A stretch of DNA of 64,000 nucleotides. Origin: Planctomyces sp. SH-PL62 (GTDB lineage Bacteria; Planctomycetota; Planctomycetia; Isosphaerales; Isosphaeraceae). The DNA lies in contig NZ_CP011273.1 of the NCBI RefSeq assembly GCF_001610895.1, positions 2,294,001 to 2,358,000 on the forward strand, written 5' to 3'. The notes beneath the pieces were generated by a model, which did not search any database, had not been told where the DNA came from, and saw only the letters and a list, made by a program, of their open reading frames with translations. The position numbers and the translations under genes were made by a program. Shown here one piece after another: positions 25,791 through 34,912 of this stretch (positions are counted from its first letter, which is position 1; each line of letters opens with the position of its first letter).

Positions 25791-27605
25791 ATGCCTAAGG
25801 CCAAGGGGGCGATTCTTCGCCTGGCCCTCGTCGGGTGGCTGGGACTGACGGGACTCGGGCTGCGCGCGAACCTCGCCGCCGCCGCGACCCCGCCGGAGCA
25901 GGTGCTGCCCGACTCGACCCTGTTCTTCGTCAAGATCGCCGACGTGGCCAAGTTCCGCGAGGCGTTCCGCGCCAGCACCTACGGCCAGCTCTGGAACGAC
26001 CCGGCCCTCGCCCCCATGCGGGCCGACGTGGCCGAGAAGGTCAAGCCCACGAGCGAGGCGCTCAAGGATAAGGTCGGCGTGACCCTGAAGGAGCTGTTCG
26101 AGCTTCCCAAGGGGGTCGCGATCGCGGCGATCGCCGGCTCGGACGAATCCAAGCCGACGGTGTCGCTGGCGATCATCGCCGACGCCGGGTCCAACGCCCC
26201 GAAGATGGCCGAGGTGCTCGCCCGCAGCGACAAGCAGGCCGAGCAGAACGGCTCCACGGTCCGGGTCGAGACCTTCCAGAACAGCCCGCTGCACATCATC
26301 ACCCCGCCGGAGAAGGCGGCCGGCGATGACAAGACGCCCCCGCCGCCGCCGGTCGTCTGGACCCAGGCCGGCGAGGTCTTCTTCCTCGGCAGCGACGTCG
26401 CGGCGATCAAGGACCTGGCCTCCAACGCCGCCGGCCGCGGCACCGGCGCCTTCGGCGGCGGCGAGGCGTTCGTCAAGACCCAGGCCAAGGTCGGCGCCGC
26501 GTCCGCCCAGGTCGTCTGGTTCCTCGACGTCGTCAAGGCCGTCGCCTTCGCCACCAAGGCCGGCTCCCGCGGCAACGAGGCCCAGGCCCAGCAGATCGCC
26601 TTCCAGGTCCAGGCCCTCGGCCTCGACGGCCTGAAGTCGGTCGGCGGTGCCCTGACGCTCGACGCCGGCGAGTACAGCAGCCTGACCAAGACCTTCTTCA
26701 ACGCCCCCGCCGCCGGGGTGAAGGGCCTCCTCAAGCTCTTCTCGTTCCCGCCGGCCGCGCTGCGGCCCGAGCCCTGGGTCCCCGCCACCGCCGCCAGCTA
26801 CCAGACCTTCAGCTGGGACCTCGACAACGCCTACAAGGCCGTCGAGGACCTCGTCAACCAGTTCCAGCCCGGCATGCTCAACGTCCTGGAGCAGCAGCTC
26901 ATCGGCCCCGAGGGGGGCCAGCCGCTCAGCTTCCAGAAGGACGTGTTCGGCCCGCTCGGCAACCGTCTGACCCTGATCGGCGACTTCAAGAAGCCCATCA
27001 AGGAAGACAGCCAGCGGCTCGTCCTCTCCATCGCCCTGGACGACGCCAAGGCCTTCCAGGCGACCCTCGAACGGGTCATCGAGCTGGCCCACGCCGCCCC
27101 CCGCAAGCGCGACTTCCAGGGGACGACCATCCTCGACTTCGAGCTGCCCGAGATGCCGGCCCAGGGGGGCGTTCAGCCCCAGCTCAAGGGCCCCGTCAGC
27201 GTGGCCGTCGCCAAGGACTCGCTCCTCATCACCACCGACGCCACCCTGCTCGAGCAGGTGCTCCGGCCCGGCGTCGTCCCCCTCGCCGAGAGCGCGGACT
27301 ACCAGACCGTCGCCAAGCACATGCCGGAGAAGGTCAGCGGCATGACCTTCGTCCGCCCCGACGAGCAGGCCCGCCTCACCTACGACATGCTCAAGGGGGG
27401 CCGCTTCGAGGAGGCCGTCAAGCAGGGGATGGCCGCCAGCCGCCCCGGCCAGCCCCTCCCGGAGATCCCGCAGCTCATCGATCCCGCCAAGCTCCCCGAC
27501 TTCGAGGTCTTCGCCAAGTACCTCACCCTCGGCGGCAGCTACAGCGTGATGGACGACGACGGCTTCACCCAGACCGGCTTCAGCCTCCGCAAGGCCAACC
27601 CCTGA
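25791..27605 (+). CDS. Large secreted protein, DUF3352-like
   Basis: 604 residues with a signal peptide (LRLALVGWLGLTGLGLRANL, ending near AAAA-TPPEQ). It opens with VLPDSTLFFVKIADVAKFRE, a beginning shared by planctomycete DUF3352-like proteins in which a strand and helix start each of several repeated domains (for example VSVAVAKDSLLITTDATLLE near the end). No catalytic motif is evident. The 264 bases upstream hold nothing recognisable. A ribosome site is weak (GGAGTGACAAG near 25778). Confidence 0.6.
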   Translation: MPKAKGAILRLALVGWLGLTGLGLRANLAAAATPPEQVLPDSTLFFVKIADVAKFREAFRASTYGQLWNDPALAPMRADVAEKVKPTSEALKDKVGVTLKELFELPKGVAIAAIAGSDESKPTVSLAIIADAGSNAPKMAEVLARSDKQAEQNGSTVRVETFQNSPLHIITPPEKAAGDDKTPPPPPVVWTQAGEVFFLGSDVAAIKDLASNAAGRGTGAFGGGEAFVKTQAKVGAASAQVVWFLDVVKAVAFATKAGSRGNEAQAQQIAFQVQALGLDGLKSVGGALTLDAGEYSSLTKTFFNAPAAGVKGLLKLFSFPPAALRPEPWVPATAASYQTFSWDLDNAYKAVEDLVNQFQPGMLNVLEQQLIGPEGGQPLSFQKDVFGPLGNRLTLIGDFKKPIKEDSQRLVLSIALDDAKAFQATLERVIELAHAAPRKRDFQGTTILDFELPEMPAQGGVQPQLKGPVSVAVAKDSLLITTDATLLEQVLRPGVVPLAESADYQTVAKHMPEKVSGMTFVRPDEQARLTYDMLKGGRFEEAVKQGMAASRPGQPLPEIPQLIDPAKLPDFEVFAKYLTLGGSYSVMDDDGFTQTGFSLRKANP

Positions 27606-27736
27606 CCTGAGCGGGCCCGCAACCGTCCCATGCCACCCCCGCGGCGAGCCGGCCCTCCGGCTCGCCGCTCCCATTTCCCCCCCGACGATCCCCATCCCGC
27701 GTCCGGGGGACGCCGACGCCCCGGAGGCCCGCCGCG

Positions 27737-30352
27737 ATGCCCCCGCCCGACGCCCGCATCCAGCTCCGAGGCGCGCGAACCCACAACCTCAAGGGGATCG
27801 ACCTCGACCTCCCCCTCGGCCGCCTGATCGTGGTGACCGGCGTCAGCGGCGCGGGGAAGAGTTCGCTGGCCCTGGACACCCTCTACGCCGAGGGCCAGAG
27901 GCGCTACGTCGAGACCTTCTCGGCCTACGCCCGACAGTTCCTGGAGCCCCTGGAGAAGCCCGACGTCGACCGGATCGGCGGCGTCCCCCCCGCCGTCGCG
28001 CTCGCCGCCGGGGCCAGGCCGTCCGCCCGCGCCACGATCGGCACGCTCTCCGAGGCCCACGACCCCCTCGCGCTCCTCTTCGCCCGGCGGGGGGAGGTCA
28101 TCTGCCGGGCCTGCGGCGATCGCGTCCTCCCGGCCAATCCCCGCACCGTCTCCGAGGCCGTCGACGCCCTCCCCGAAGGCGCCCGCTACGAGATCGCCTT
28201 CCCCGTCGAGATCCTCCCCGAGACCGACGTCCCCGCGCTCGGTCGGACGCTCCTCGAACAGGGGATGACCCGCGTCCGGGTCGGCGACCTCGTGGTCGAC
28301 CTCGCGGCCGGCCCGCTCGACGCCGTCGGCCCGATCCAGATCGACGTGATCGTCGACCGCCTGATCCGGGGCCGCGACGCCCCCCGCCGCCGGCTGGACT
28401 CGATCGAGACCGCCTTCGCCAGGGGCCAGGGCCGCTGCCGGATCGTCTCCGAATCCGGCGTCCGCACGTTCGTCCGGGGCTGGCGATGCAGCCGGTGCGG
28501 GACCGACCACGTCGAGCCCCAGCCCAACCTCTTCCGCTGGACGAGTCCCCTGGGCGCCTGCCCGGGCTGCGAGGGCGTCGGCTCGGTCGCCGACCTCGAC
28601 CCGGAACGGATCGAGCGCAAGGCGGGTCGCGAGAAGACCCCGACGCGGGCGGACCCCAAACTCCCGCGACGTCGGCGGCCGTGCCCCGACTGCCGGGGCG
28701 CGAGGCTCCGCCCCGAGGCGCTCGCCGTGCGGATCGACGGGCGGAACGTCGCCGAGTTCTCGGCCCTCCCCGTCGCCCGCGCCCGGCCGGTCCTGGCGTC
28801 GTGGGCCGGGCCCGACGAGCCGGCCGACGCCGCGAGGCTCCGCTCCCGGATCGCCGCGAGGCTGGACGCGCTCGATCGGATCGGCCTGGGCCACCTGACG
28901 CTCGACCGCCCGGCGCGGGACGTGGCCGCCGGAGAGCTGCGACGGACGACGATGGCCCGCACCCTGGGGACGGGCCTGGTGGGGACGCTCTACGTCCTCG
29001 ACGAGCCGACGACCGGTCTCCACCCTCGCGAAGTCGGCCAGGTGATCGAGGTCCTCCAGACGCTCCGCGACGAGGGGAACACCCTGGTCGTCGTCGAGCA
29101 CGACGCCGAGGTGATCCGCGCCGCCGACCTCGTCGTCGACCTTGGGCCGGGGGCGGGCGAGGCCGGCGGCCGCGTGGTCTACTCCGGTCCCGTCGCGGGC
29201 CTGCTCACGGCCGAAGGCTCCGCCACCGGAGATTTCCTGTCCGGCCGGCGTGGGATCGAGCGGCCCGCCGAGCGCCGCACGCCCTCGCGCGGGCTCCTGA
29301 CGCTCCGGGGCGCCTCGGGCCGGAACCTCAAGGCGATCGACGCCGCGTTCCCCCTGGGCGTCCTCTGCGTCGTGACCGGGGTCAGCGGCGCAGGGAAATC
29401 CACGCTCGTCGAACAGACGCTCTATCCCGCCCTGCGCGAGCGGCTCGCGGGAGGGGGGCCGCCGGGCTTGCCGTTCCTCGCGCTGGAGGGGGTCGGCGAT
29501 CTCGCCGAAGTCGTGCTGCTGGACCACTCGCCGTGCGGTCGGTCGGGCCGGTCCAACCCCGCGACCTTCCTGAAGGTCCTCGACGAGGTCCGCCGCACGT
29601 TCGCCGCGACCCACGAGGCCAAGCTGCGGAATTACGGCCCCGCGATGTTCAGCTTCAACGTCGACGGCGGCCGATGCTCGGCCTGCAAGGGGGAGGGGTT
29701 CCGCCGGATCGACATGCAGTACCTCCCCAACGTGACTGTCCGCTGCCCGGACTGCAAGGGGACCCGCTACCGCCCGGAGATCCTGGAGGTCGCCTATCGC
29801 GGCAAGTCGATCGCCGAGGTGCTCGACCTGACCGGCCGGGAGGCGTTCGGATTCTTCCGCAGCCGTCCCAGGATTCAGGCCCGGCTCCGGCCGCTCCTGG
29901 AGGTCGGCCTGGATTACCTTCGGCTCGGCCAGCCCGCCGCGACCCTCTCCGGCGGCGAGGCCCAGCGCCTCAAGCTGGCGGCCTTCCTGGCCGGCTCCAC
30001 GGCCGCGCTGAACCGCGCGGGGAAGATCGCCCACACCCTCTTCCTGCTCGACGAGCCGACCGCCGGCCTCCACCCGGCCGACATGGCCCGCCTGCTCGAC
30101 GCCCTCTCCAACCTCGTCGACCGGGGCCATTCCGTCGTCGTCGTCGAGCACAGCACCGAGGTCATGCTCGCCGCCGACTGGATCATCGACCTCGGCCCTG
30201 GCGCGGGGGACGACGGCGGCCGGATCGTCGCGGAGGGGACGCCCGAGGAGGTGGCGCGGTCCGGGACCGCCACCGGCGAGGCCCTGGCCCGAAGATTGCG
30301 AGCGTCCCCGGGAGAGTCCGGCGAACCCGACGACGCCCGGCGGCGTCCTTGA
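27737..30352 (+). CDS. uvrA: UvrA-type ABC ATPase (divergent excinuclease subunit A)
   Basis: 871 residues, shorter than the usual 940. Both nucleotide-binding domains have intact P-loops (GVSGAGKSS at about 36-44 and GVSGAGKST at about 549-557) and Walker B (YVLDEPTTGLHP, FLLDEPTAGLHP). The second ABC signature is normal (TLSGGEAQRLKLA, about 736). The first reads VAAGELRRTTMA (about 396) instead of LSGGEAQR. Zinc-binding cysteine pairs are present (CRACG, CSRCG, CPGC/CPDC, CSACKG/CPDCKG) and the GRSGRSNPATFLKVLDEVR block is conserved. The N-terminal part lacks the usual QKTTSHNPRSTVGT wording. Probably a UvrA paralogue or divergent UvrA in DNA damage recognition; uvrB is not in the window. 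Confidence 0.85.
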   Translation: MPPPDARIQLRGARTHNLKGIDLDLPLGRLIVVTGVSGAGKSSLALDTLYAEGQRRYVETFSAYARQFLEPLEKPDVDRIGGVPPAVALAAGARPSARATIGTLSEAHDPLALLFARRGEVICRACGDRVLPANPRTVSEAVDALPEGARYEIAFPVEILPETDVPALGRTLLEQGMTRVRVGDLVVDLAAGPLDAVGPIQIDVIVDRLIRGRDAPRRRLDSIETAFARGQGRCRIVSESGVRTFVRGWRCSRCGTDHVEPQPNLFRWTSPLGACPGCEGVGSVADLDPERIERKAGREKTPTRADPKLPRRRRPCPDCRGARLRPEALAVRIDGRNVAEFSALPVARARPVLASWAGPDEPADAARLRSRIAARLDALDRIGLGHLTLDRPARDVAAGELRRTTMARTLGTGLVGTLYVLDEPTTGLHPREVGQVIEVLQTLRDEGNTLVVVEHDAEVIRAADLVVDLGPGAGEAGGRVVYSGPVAGLLTAEGSATGDFLSGRRGIERPAERRTPSRGLLTLRGASGRNLKAIDAAFPLGVLCVVTGVSGAGKSTLVEQTLYPALRERLAGGGPPGLPFLALEGVGDLAEVVLLDHSPCGRSGRSNPATFLKVLDEVRRTFAATHEAKLRNYGPAMFSFNVDGGRCSACKGEGFRRIDMQYLPNVTVRCPDCKGTRYRPEILEVAYRGKSIAEVLDLTGREAFGFFRSRPRIQARLRPLLEVGLDYLRLGQPAATLSGGEAQRLKLAAFLAGSTAALNRAGKIAHTLFLLDEPTAGLHPADMARLLDALSNLVDRGHSVVVVEHSTEVMLAADWIIDLGPGAGDDGGRIVAEGTPEEVARSGTATGEALARRLRASPGESGEPDDARRRP

Positions 30353-30408
30353 CCTGACGAACACGAAGGCTCGACAAGGGCGTCTCAGCCGAGACGGGAG
30401 GCATCACG

Positions 30409-31875
30409 ATGGCCAAGGTCGGTTACACGGGGCCGCTGGAGCAGGTCTCGCCGTTCCAGTACCGGATCCCGAAATCCTATCGCGACGATATGCGGGTCGA
30501 CGGCGTCATCTTCGCCGACGAGCACCTCATCGACCACATCAAGGCCGACCAGGGGCCGGAGCAGGTCGTGAACGTCGCCACGCTGCCGGGCATCCAGAAG
30601 GCCAGCCTGGCGATGCCCGACATCCACTGGGGATACGGCTTCTGCATCGGCGGCGTCGCCGCGACCGACCCGGAGCAGGGGGGCGTGATCTCCCCCGGCG
30701 GCGTCGGCTATGACATCAATTGCGGCGTCCGCCTCCTGCGCACCGACCTGGAATGGGCCGACGTCAAGGACCGGATCCGATCGCTCGTGGAGCAGCTCTT
30801 CCGCGACATCCCCACCGGCGTCGGCCAGCGCGGGGTCTTCTCGTTCACCAAGCCGCAGCTCGTGCAGCTGATGGAGGAGGGGGTCTCGTACGTCGTGAAC
30901 AAGGGTTGGGGGACCGACCGCGACATCGAGTTCGCCGAGGCCCAGGGGAGGCTCGACGGCGCCGACCCCGGCCGCGTCAGCGACCGCGCCATCCAGCGCG
31001 GGGCCGACCAGTGCGGGACGCTCGGCTCCGGCAACCACTTCCTGGAGGTCCAGGTCGTCGACCGGGTCCTCGACGAGGCCGCCGCGAAGGTCATGGGCCT
31101 GCGCGAAGGCCAGGTCACGGTCCTGATCCATTCGGGCTCGCGCGGGCTGGGTTATCAGGTCTGCGACGACTACCTTGGCGTCTTCAAGGACGCCCCCGCG
31201 AAGTACGGCTTCACGCTTCCCGACCGACAGCTCGCCTGCGCGCCGGTGCGGAGCCCCGAAGGCCAGTCGTACCTGGGCGCGATGCGCGCCGCGGCCAACT
31301 ACGCCTGGTGCAACCGCCAGTTGCTCACCCACCAGGCACGCCAGGTCTTCGCCCGGGTCTTCGAGAAGCCCTGGGAGGAGCTGGGGATGGACCTGGTGTA
31401 CGACGTGGCGCACAACATCGCCAAGTTCGAGGAGCACGACGTGGGCGGCGGGGTCCGCAAGCAGGTCTGCGTCCACCGCAAGGGGGCCACGCGGGCCTTC
31501 CCGCCGGGCCATCCCGAGATCCCCGAGCTGTACGCCGAGACCGGCCAGCCCGTCATCATCCCCGGCAGCATGGGGACGGCGAGCTGGGTCCTCGCCGGCC
31601 AGCCCGGGAGCATGCTCCATTCGTTCGGGTCGAGCTGTCACGGGGCCGGCCGGATGATGAGCCGCACCGCCGCCGTCCGACTGGCCGAAGGCCGCCGCAT
31701 CGACCGCGAACTCGACGCCATCGGCATCATCGCCAGGGCGAGGGGCCACAAGGGACTCGCCGAGGAACAGCCCGCCGCCTACAAGGACGTCGACCTCGTC
31801 GTCGACGTCGTCGACAAGGCCGACATCTCCAAGAAGGTCGCCCGACTCCGCCCGGTGGGGGTCATCAAGGGGTGA
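30409..31875 (+). CDS. rtcB: RNA-splicing ligase RtcB
   Basis: 488 residues. Metal and guanylate-binding residues are visible in order: Asp in MPDIHWGYGFCIGG, Cys about 105 in YDINCGVRLL, His about 210 in LGSGNHFLEV, HSGSRGLG, VAHNIAKFEEH, HRKGATRAFPPG, SMGTASWVL and the guanylylated histidine in SSCHGAGRMMSR. RtcB joins 2',3'-cyclic phosphate or 3'-phosphate RNA ends to 5'-hydroxyl ends using GTP and Mn. No archease or rtcA gene is adjacent. The good ribosome site GGGAGG lies upstream of ATG 30409, 56 bases after the UvrA gene. Confidence 0.97.
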   Translation: MAKVGYTGPLEQVSPFQYRIPKSYRDDMRVDGVIFADEHLIDHIKADQGPEQVVNVATLPGIQKASLAMPDIHWGYGFCIGGVAATDPEQGGVISPGGVGYDINCGVRLLRTDLEWADVKDRIRSLVEQLFRDIPTGVGQRGVFSFTKPQLVQLMEEGVSYVVNKGWGTDRDIEFAEAQGRLDGADPGRVSDRAIQRGADQCGTLGSGNHFLEVQVVDRVLDEAAAKVMGLREGQVTVLIHSGSRGLGYQVCDDYLGVFKDAPAKYGFTLPDRQLACAPVRSPEGQSYLGAMRAAANYAWCNRQLLTHQARQVFARVFEKPWEELGMDLVYDVAHNIAKFEEHDVGGGVRKQVCVHRKGATRAFPPGHPEIPELYAETGQPVIIPGSMGTASWVLAGQPGSMLHSFGSSCHGAGRMMSRTAAVRLAEGRRIDRELDAIGIIARARGHKGLAEEQPAAYKDVDLVVDVVDKADISKKVARLRPVGVIKG

Positions 31876-31918
31876 GGACCATGGATGGTCGGTCCGAATC
31901 GATCCGCCCTCGCGGCCC

Positions 31919-32302
31919 TCAGCCCGTCAGCGGCTCGCGGCGCCAGACGAGCTGGCAGCGGTTGCCTTCGGGATCGTGGAAGAACGAGGTCTTGATCTCG
32001 TCGTCGAAGGCGGCGGTGTCGGTCTCGAACACGATCCCGAGCTTCTCCAGCTCGGCCTGCTTGGCGGGGACGTCGTCGACCCAGAAGGCCAGGTGGCAGA
32101 CCCAGCGCTGGCGGGCGTTCGACTCGTCGGCGGGTCGGGCGATGATCTCGATGGCGCCGCCGTGGTCGTCGGCCAGGAAGTAGCCGCCCGGCGGGCTTCC
32201 GCCGCCGACGCGGGCGACCTTCAGGCCCATCGTCCGGACGTAGAAATCCTTGAGGGCTTCCAGGTCGGCCGCGTAGATCGCGAAGTGTTCCAGACGCGCC
32301 AT
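31919..32302 (-). CDS. VOC-superfamily (glyoxalase/bleomycin resistance-like) protein
   Basis: 127 residues with paired beta-alpha-beta-beta-beta modules: LEHFAIYAADLEALKDFYVR, GAIEIIARP, HLAFWVDDVPAKQAELEKLG and TSFFHDPEGNRCQLVWR. Metal-ligand positions (His in LEHFAI, Glu in AIEII, His in CHLAF) are compatible with a functional metalloenzyme; the substrate is unknown. It starts seven bases after the end of the EVE-domain gene, so the two are co-transcribed. Confidence 0.9.
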   Translation of the reverse strand: MARLEHFAIYAADLEALKDFYVRTMGLKVARVGGGSPPGGYFLADDHGGAIEIIARPADESNARQRWVCHLAFWVDDVPAKQAELEKLGIVFETDTAAFDDEIKTSFFHDPEGNRCQLVWRREPLTG

Positions 32303-32309
32303 GGGTCGC

Positions 32310-32795
32310 TCAGCCTTTCCGTGACTTCTTCGTCGCCTTGATCCCGGCCAGGTCCAGGATCACCTTCCACTCGGCGTCGGACACCGGCTGCACCGAGAGC
32401 CGGCTCCCCTTGCGAAGCAGCTCCATCCCGACCAGCGCGGGGATCTCCCGCAGCCTGGCCAGGGCCAGCGGCGGGTCGATGGGCCGCACCGGCTTGATCG
32501 TCACCTGGAACCACGTCGGGGCTTCGGGCTTGCTTTTGGGGTCGTGGTAGTGCGAATCGGGGTCGAACGCCAGGGGGTCGGGATGCCCCGCCTCGACGAC
32601 CTCGGCGATCCCCACGACGGCCGCCGGATCGGCGTTGGAATGGTAGAACAGGACCCCGTCGCCGACCCGGATCGAGTCGCGCAGGAGGTTCCGCGCCTGG
32701 TAGTTGCGGACGCCGCCCCAGCCCGTCGTCCCGTCGCGCACGAGGTCGGCGTACGAGTACGAATCCGGCTCGGACTTGAACAGCCAGTACGCCAT
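32310..32795 (-). CDS. EVE-domain protein
   Basis: 161 residues. MAYWLFKSEPDSYSYADLVR, the GVRNYQARNLLRDSIRVGDG segment and VLFYHSNADPAAVVGIAEVV are diagnostic for EVE domains, PUA-like folds thought to bind modified bases in DNA or RNA. It has no fused nuclease domain. It is the first gene of an EVE-VOC pair and is divergent from the MnmE-like gene, whose product belongs to an RNA-modification family. Confidence 0.93.
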   Translation of the reverse strand: MAYWLFKSEPDSYSYADLVRDGTTGWGGVRNYQARNLLRDSIRVGDGVLFYHSNADPAAVVGIAEVVEAGHPDPLAFDPDSHYHDPKSKPEAPTWFQVTIKPVRPIDPPLALARLREIPALVGMELLRKGSRLSVQPVSDAEWKVILDLAGIKATKKSRKG

Positions 32796-32908
32796 GCGCG
32801 ATCTCGCTCCCCCCTCGACATCCCGACGCCCCGGTACTCTATCATGACGAGAGGGTCGCGTCGAGCGACGGCGATCGAGCGACGGCGACAGGGTCGAGAG
32901 GCACGTTG

Positions 32909-34066
32909 ATGAGCGATTCGGGAGTGGGCCCCAGCGTCTGCATCCTCACCCCCACCGGCCGGGGGGCCGTGGCCGTGGTGCGCGTGTGGGGGCCCGGAGC
33001 CCTCGAAGCGGCCGACGCGGCGTTCCGCCCGGCCTACGGCAAGAATCTGGCGGCGACGCCCCCGCGTCGCCCCCGCTTCGGCCGCCTCGGCGCGGGGCTG
33101 GGGGACGAGGTCGTCGCGGTGGTGCTCGACGGCGAGCCGGGCGGGGTCGAGATCCAGTGCCACGGCGGGTCGGCGGCCGTCGCGATGGTCGTCGACGCCC
33201 TGATCGAACGGGGGGCGAGGGCCGTCGAGCCGTCGTCGTTCCTCGACGCCTCGACCCCGAGCCTCATCGAGGCCGCGGCGTGGCGCGACCTCGCCGGGGC
33301 CGGCACCCTGCGAACGGCCGAGATCCTGCTGGAGCAGGCCCAGGGGGCGCTCGACCGGGAGGTCGACGCGCTGCTCGCGGGGATCGCGGCGGAGGACCCG
33401 CAGACGAAGTCGAGACTCGATGCGTTGATGGAACGCGGGCGGGTCGGCCTGCGGCTCGTCGAGGGCTGGCGGGTGGTGATCGCGGGGCGGCCGAACGTGG
33501 GCAAGAGCCGGCTCCTGAACGCGATGGCGGGCTATTCCCGGGCGATCGTCTCGCCGACGCCCGGCACGACCCGAGACGCCGTGACGATCCGCACCGCGTT
33601 CGACGGCTGGCCCGTCGAGCTGGTCGACACCGCCGGCGTCCGCGAGGCCGACGACCTGGTGGAACGCTTCGGCGTCGAGCGCGCCCTCCGCGAACGGGCG
33701 CGGGCCGACCTGACGCTGCACGTCGTCGACCGCTCGCAACCGCTGGAGGACGCCGATCGGACGGGTTCGACGGACGGCCCCACGCTGATCGTGGCCAGCA
33801 AGGCCGACCTGCCGGCGGCGTGGTCCCCGACCGAGGCGTTCGGCCCCTCGCCGATCGTCGTCGTCTCGGCCGAGACCGGGACGGGCCTCGACGAGCTGGA
33901 CTCGGCCATCGCGCGGACGCTCGTCCCACACCCCCCCGATCCGGGAGCCGCCGTCCCCTTCCGCGCCGAGCATCGGGACGCCCTGGCCGCCGCGCGAGAC
34001 GCCCTGGAAGCCGGCGACGCCCAGGCCGCCGTACAGGCCCTCAGAGCCCTGCGACGAAGGCCATAA
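32909..34066 (+). CDS. MnmE-like tRNA-modification GTPase, truncated
   Basis: 385 residues; MnmE is normally about 450. The N-terminal TrmE-like domain is recognisable (ILTPTGRGAVAVVRVWGPGA, VEIQCHGGSAAV). The G domain has G1 AGRPNVGKSRLLNAM, G2 TPGTTRD, G3 DTAGVRE and G4 VASKAD. Two MnmE hallmarks are absent: the FxNGKxDLTQAEA segment and the C-terminal FCIGK with its catalytic Cys; the protein stops at ALRALRRRP. It may be a paralogue with a different role, or a degenerate MnmE. mnmG is not nearby. ATG 32909 is used; there is no strong ribosome site. Confidence 0.75.
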   Translation: MSDSGVGPSVCILTPTGRGAVAVVRVWGPGALEAADAAFRPAYGKNLAATPPRRPRFGRLGAGLGDEVVAVVLDGEPGGVEIQCHGGSAAVAMVVDALIERGARAVEPSSFLDASTPSLIEAAAWRDLAGAGTLRTAEILLEQAQGALDREVDALLAGIAAEDPQTKSRLDALMERGRVGLRLVEGWRVVIAGRPNVGKSRLLNAMAGYSRAIVSPTPGTTRDAVTIRTAFDGWPVELVDTAGVREADDLVERFGVERALRERARADLTLHVVDRSQPLEDADRTGSTDGPTLIVASKADLPAAWSPTEAFGPSPIVVVSAETGTGLDELDSAIARTLVPHPPDPGAAVPFRAEHRDALAAARDALEAGDAQAAVQALRALRRRP

Positions 34067-34128
34067 AGCCCTTCCCCCCCTCGGGGCCGGACGCGATCGC
34101 GGATGCTCCGCGCCCGGTCGCACCCAGG

Positions 34129-34896
34129 TCAGGCTTTCGACGGCGGGGGGGCGAAGCCCAGGGCGGCGCCGATCGCGATGAACGACGCGACGAGGAGTTG
34201 GGCCGCGCCGCGCGCGGCCGGGGTGATGGCGACGGGGCGGGTGGTCTCGTCGAGGGGGAACATCAGCGCGCCGACGACCTGATAGGCGACGACGCCCACG
34301 ACGGCCCCGACCACCCCTCCCACGAGCGCCTGGGGGACGGCTCGACGGCCGCCGGCTCCCAGGCCGAGCGCCGCGCCGGCGGCGGCGCCGATCAGGCCGG
34401 CGATCGCCCCTTGCACCAGGAGCGCCGCCTCCAGGCCGTCCTCGTCCTGGGCCAACAGGCGAAAGGCGAGGCGGACGGTGATTTGCACGGCCGCGACGCC
34501 GGCCGCGACGCCCAGGGCCGCGCCCAGGGCCGCCGCGACGCCCGCGTCGCGGGGGGAACGTCGCGCGAGGCCGCCGGCCGCGCCCAGGGCCGCGCCCAGC
34601 GCGGCCCCGAGGAGGCCGAAGGCGATGGAGGTCTCCGCGAGCACCCCGCGACGGTAGCTGGCGGTCGCGACGGCCGTCTCCGCGGGCGTGGCGAAGCCCG
34701 CCGTCGCGGTGAGCGGAGGCCGAAACCTCCCGTGGATCGACTCCTCCGCCAGCCACGAGGCGAGCCCCGCGAGCAGCCCGGCGGCGAGGGCGAGGGCCCC
34801 GAGCCGCGCCTTCGAGGGCCGCTCGCGCGGCGCCTCGAAGCTCGGTCCCGAGGGAGGGGCGGTTTCCACGGGTGGATCGACGTCGATGGACGACAT
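34129..34896 (-). CDS. Ala/Gly-rich multi-pass membrane protein, unknown
   Basis: 255 residues. After a Pro/Ser-rich N-terminus there are about six hydrophobic segments rich in Ala and Gly (for example LALAAGLLAGLASWLA, FGLLGAALGAALGAAGGLA and LVGGVVGAVVGVVAYQVVGA), resembling glycine-zipper helices. The family is not recognised. It starts 16 bases after the DUF1559 gene, so these are likely co-transcribed. Confidence 0.65.
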   Translation of the reverse strand: MSSIDVDPPVETAPPSGPSFEAPRERPSKARLGALALAAGLLAGLASWLAEESIHGRFRPPLTATAGFATPAETAVATASYRRGVLAETSIAFGLLGAALGAALGAAGGLARRSPRDAGVAAALGAALGVAAGVAAVQITVRLAFRLLAQDEDGLEAALLVQGAIAGLIGAAAGAALGLGAGGRRAVPQALVGGVVGAVVGVVAYQVVGALMFPLDETTRPVAITPAARGAAQLLVASFIAIGAALGFAPPPSKA

Positions 34897-34912
34897 GGGG
34901 ACGAAGCCTCAA

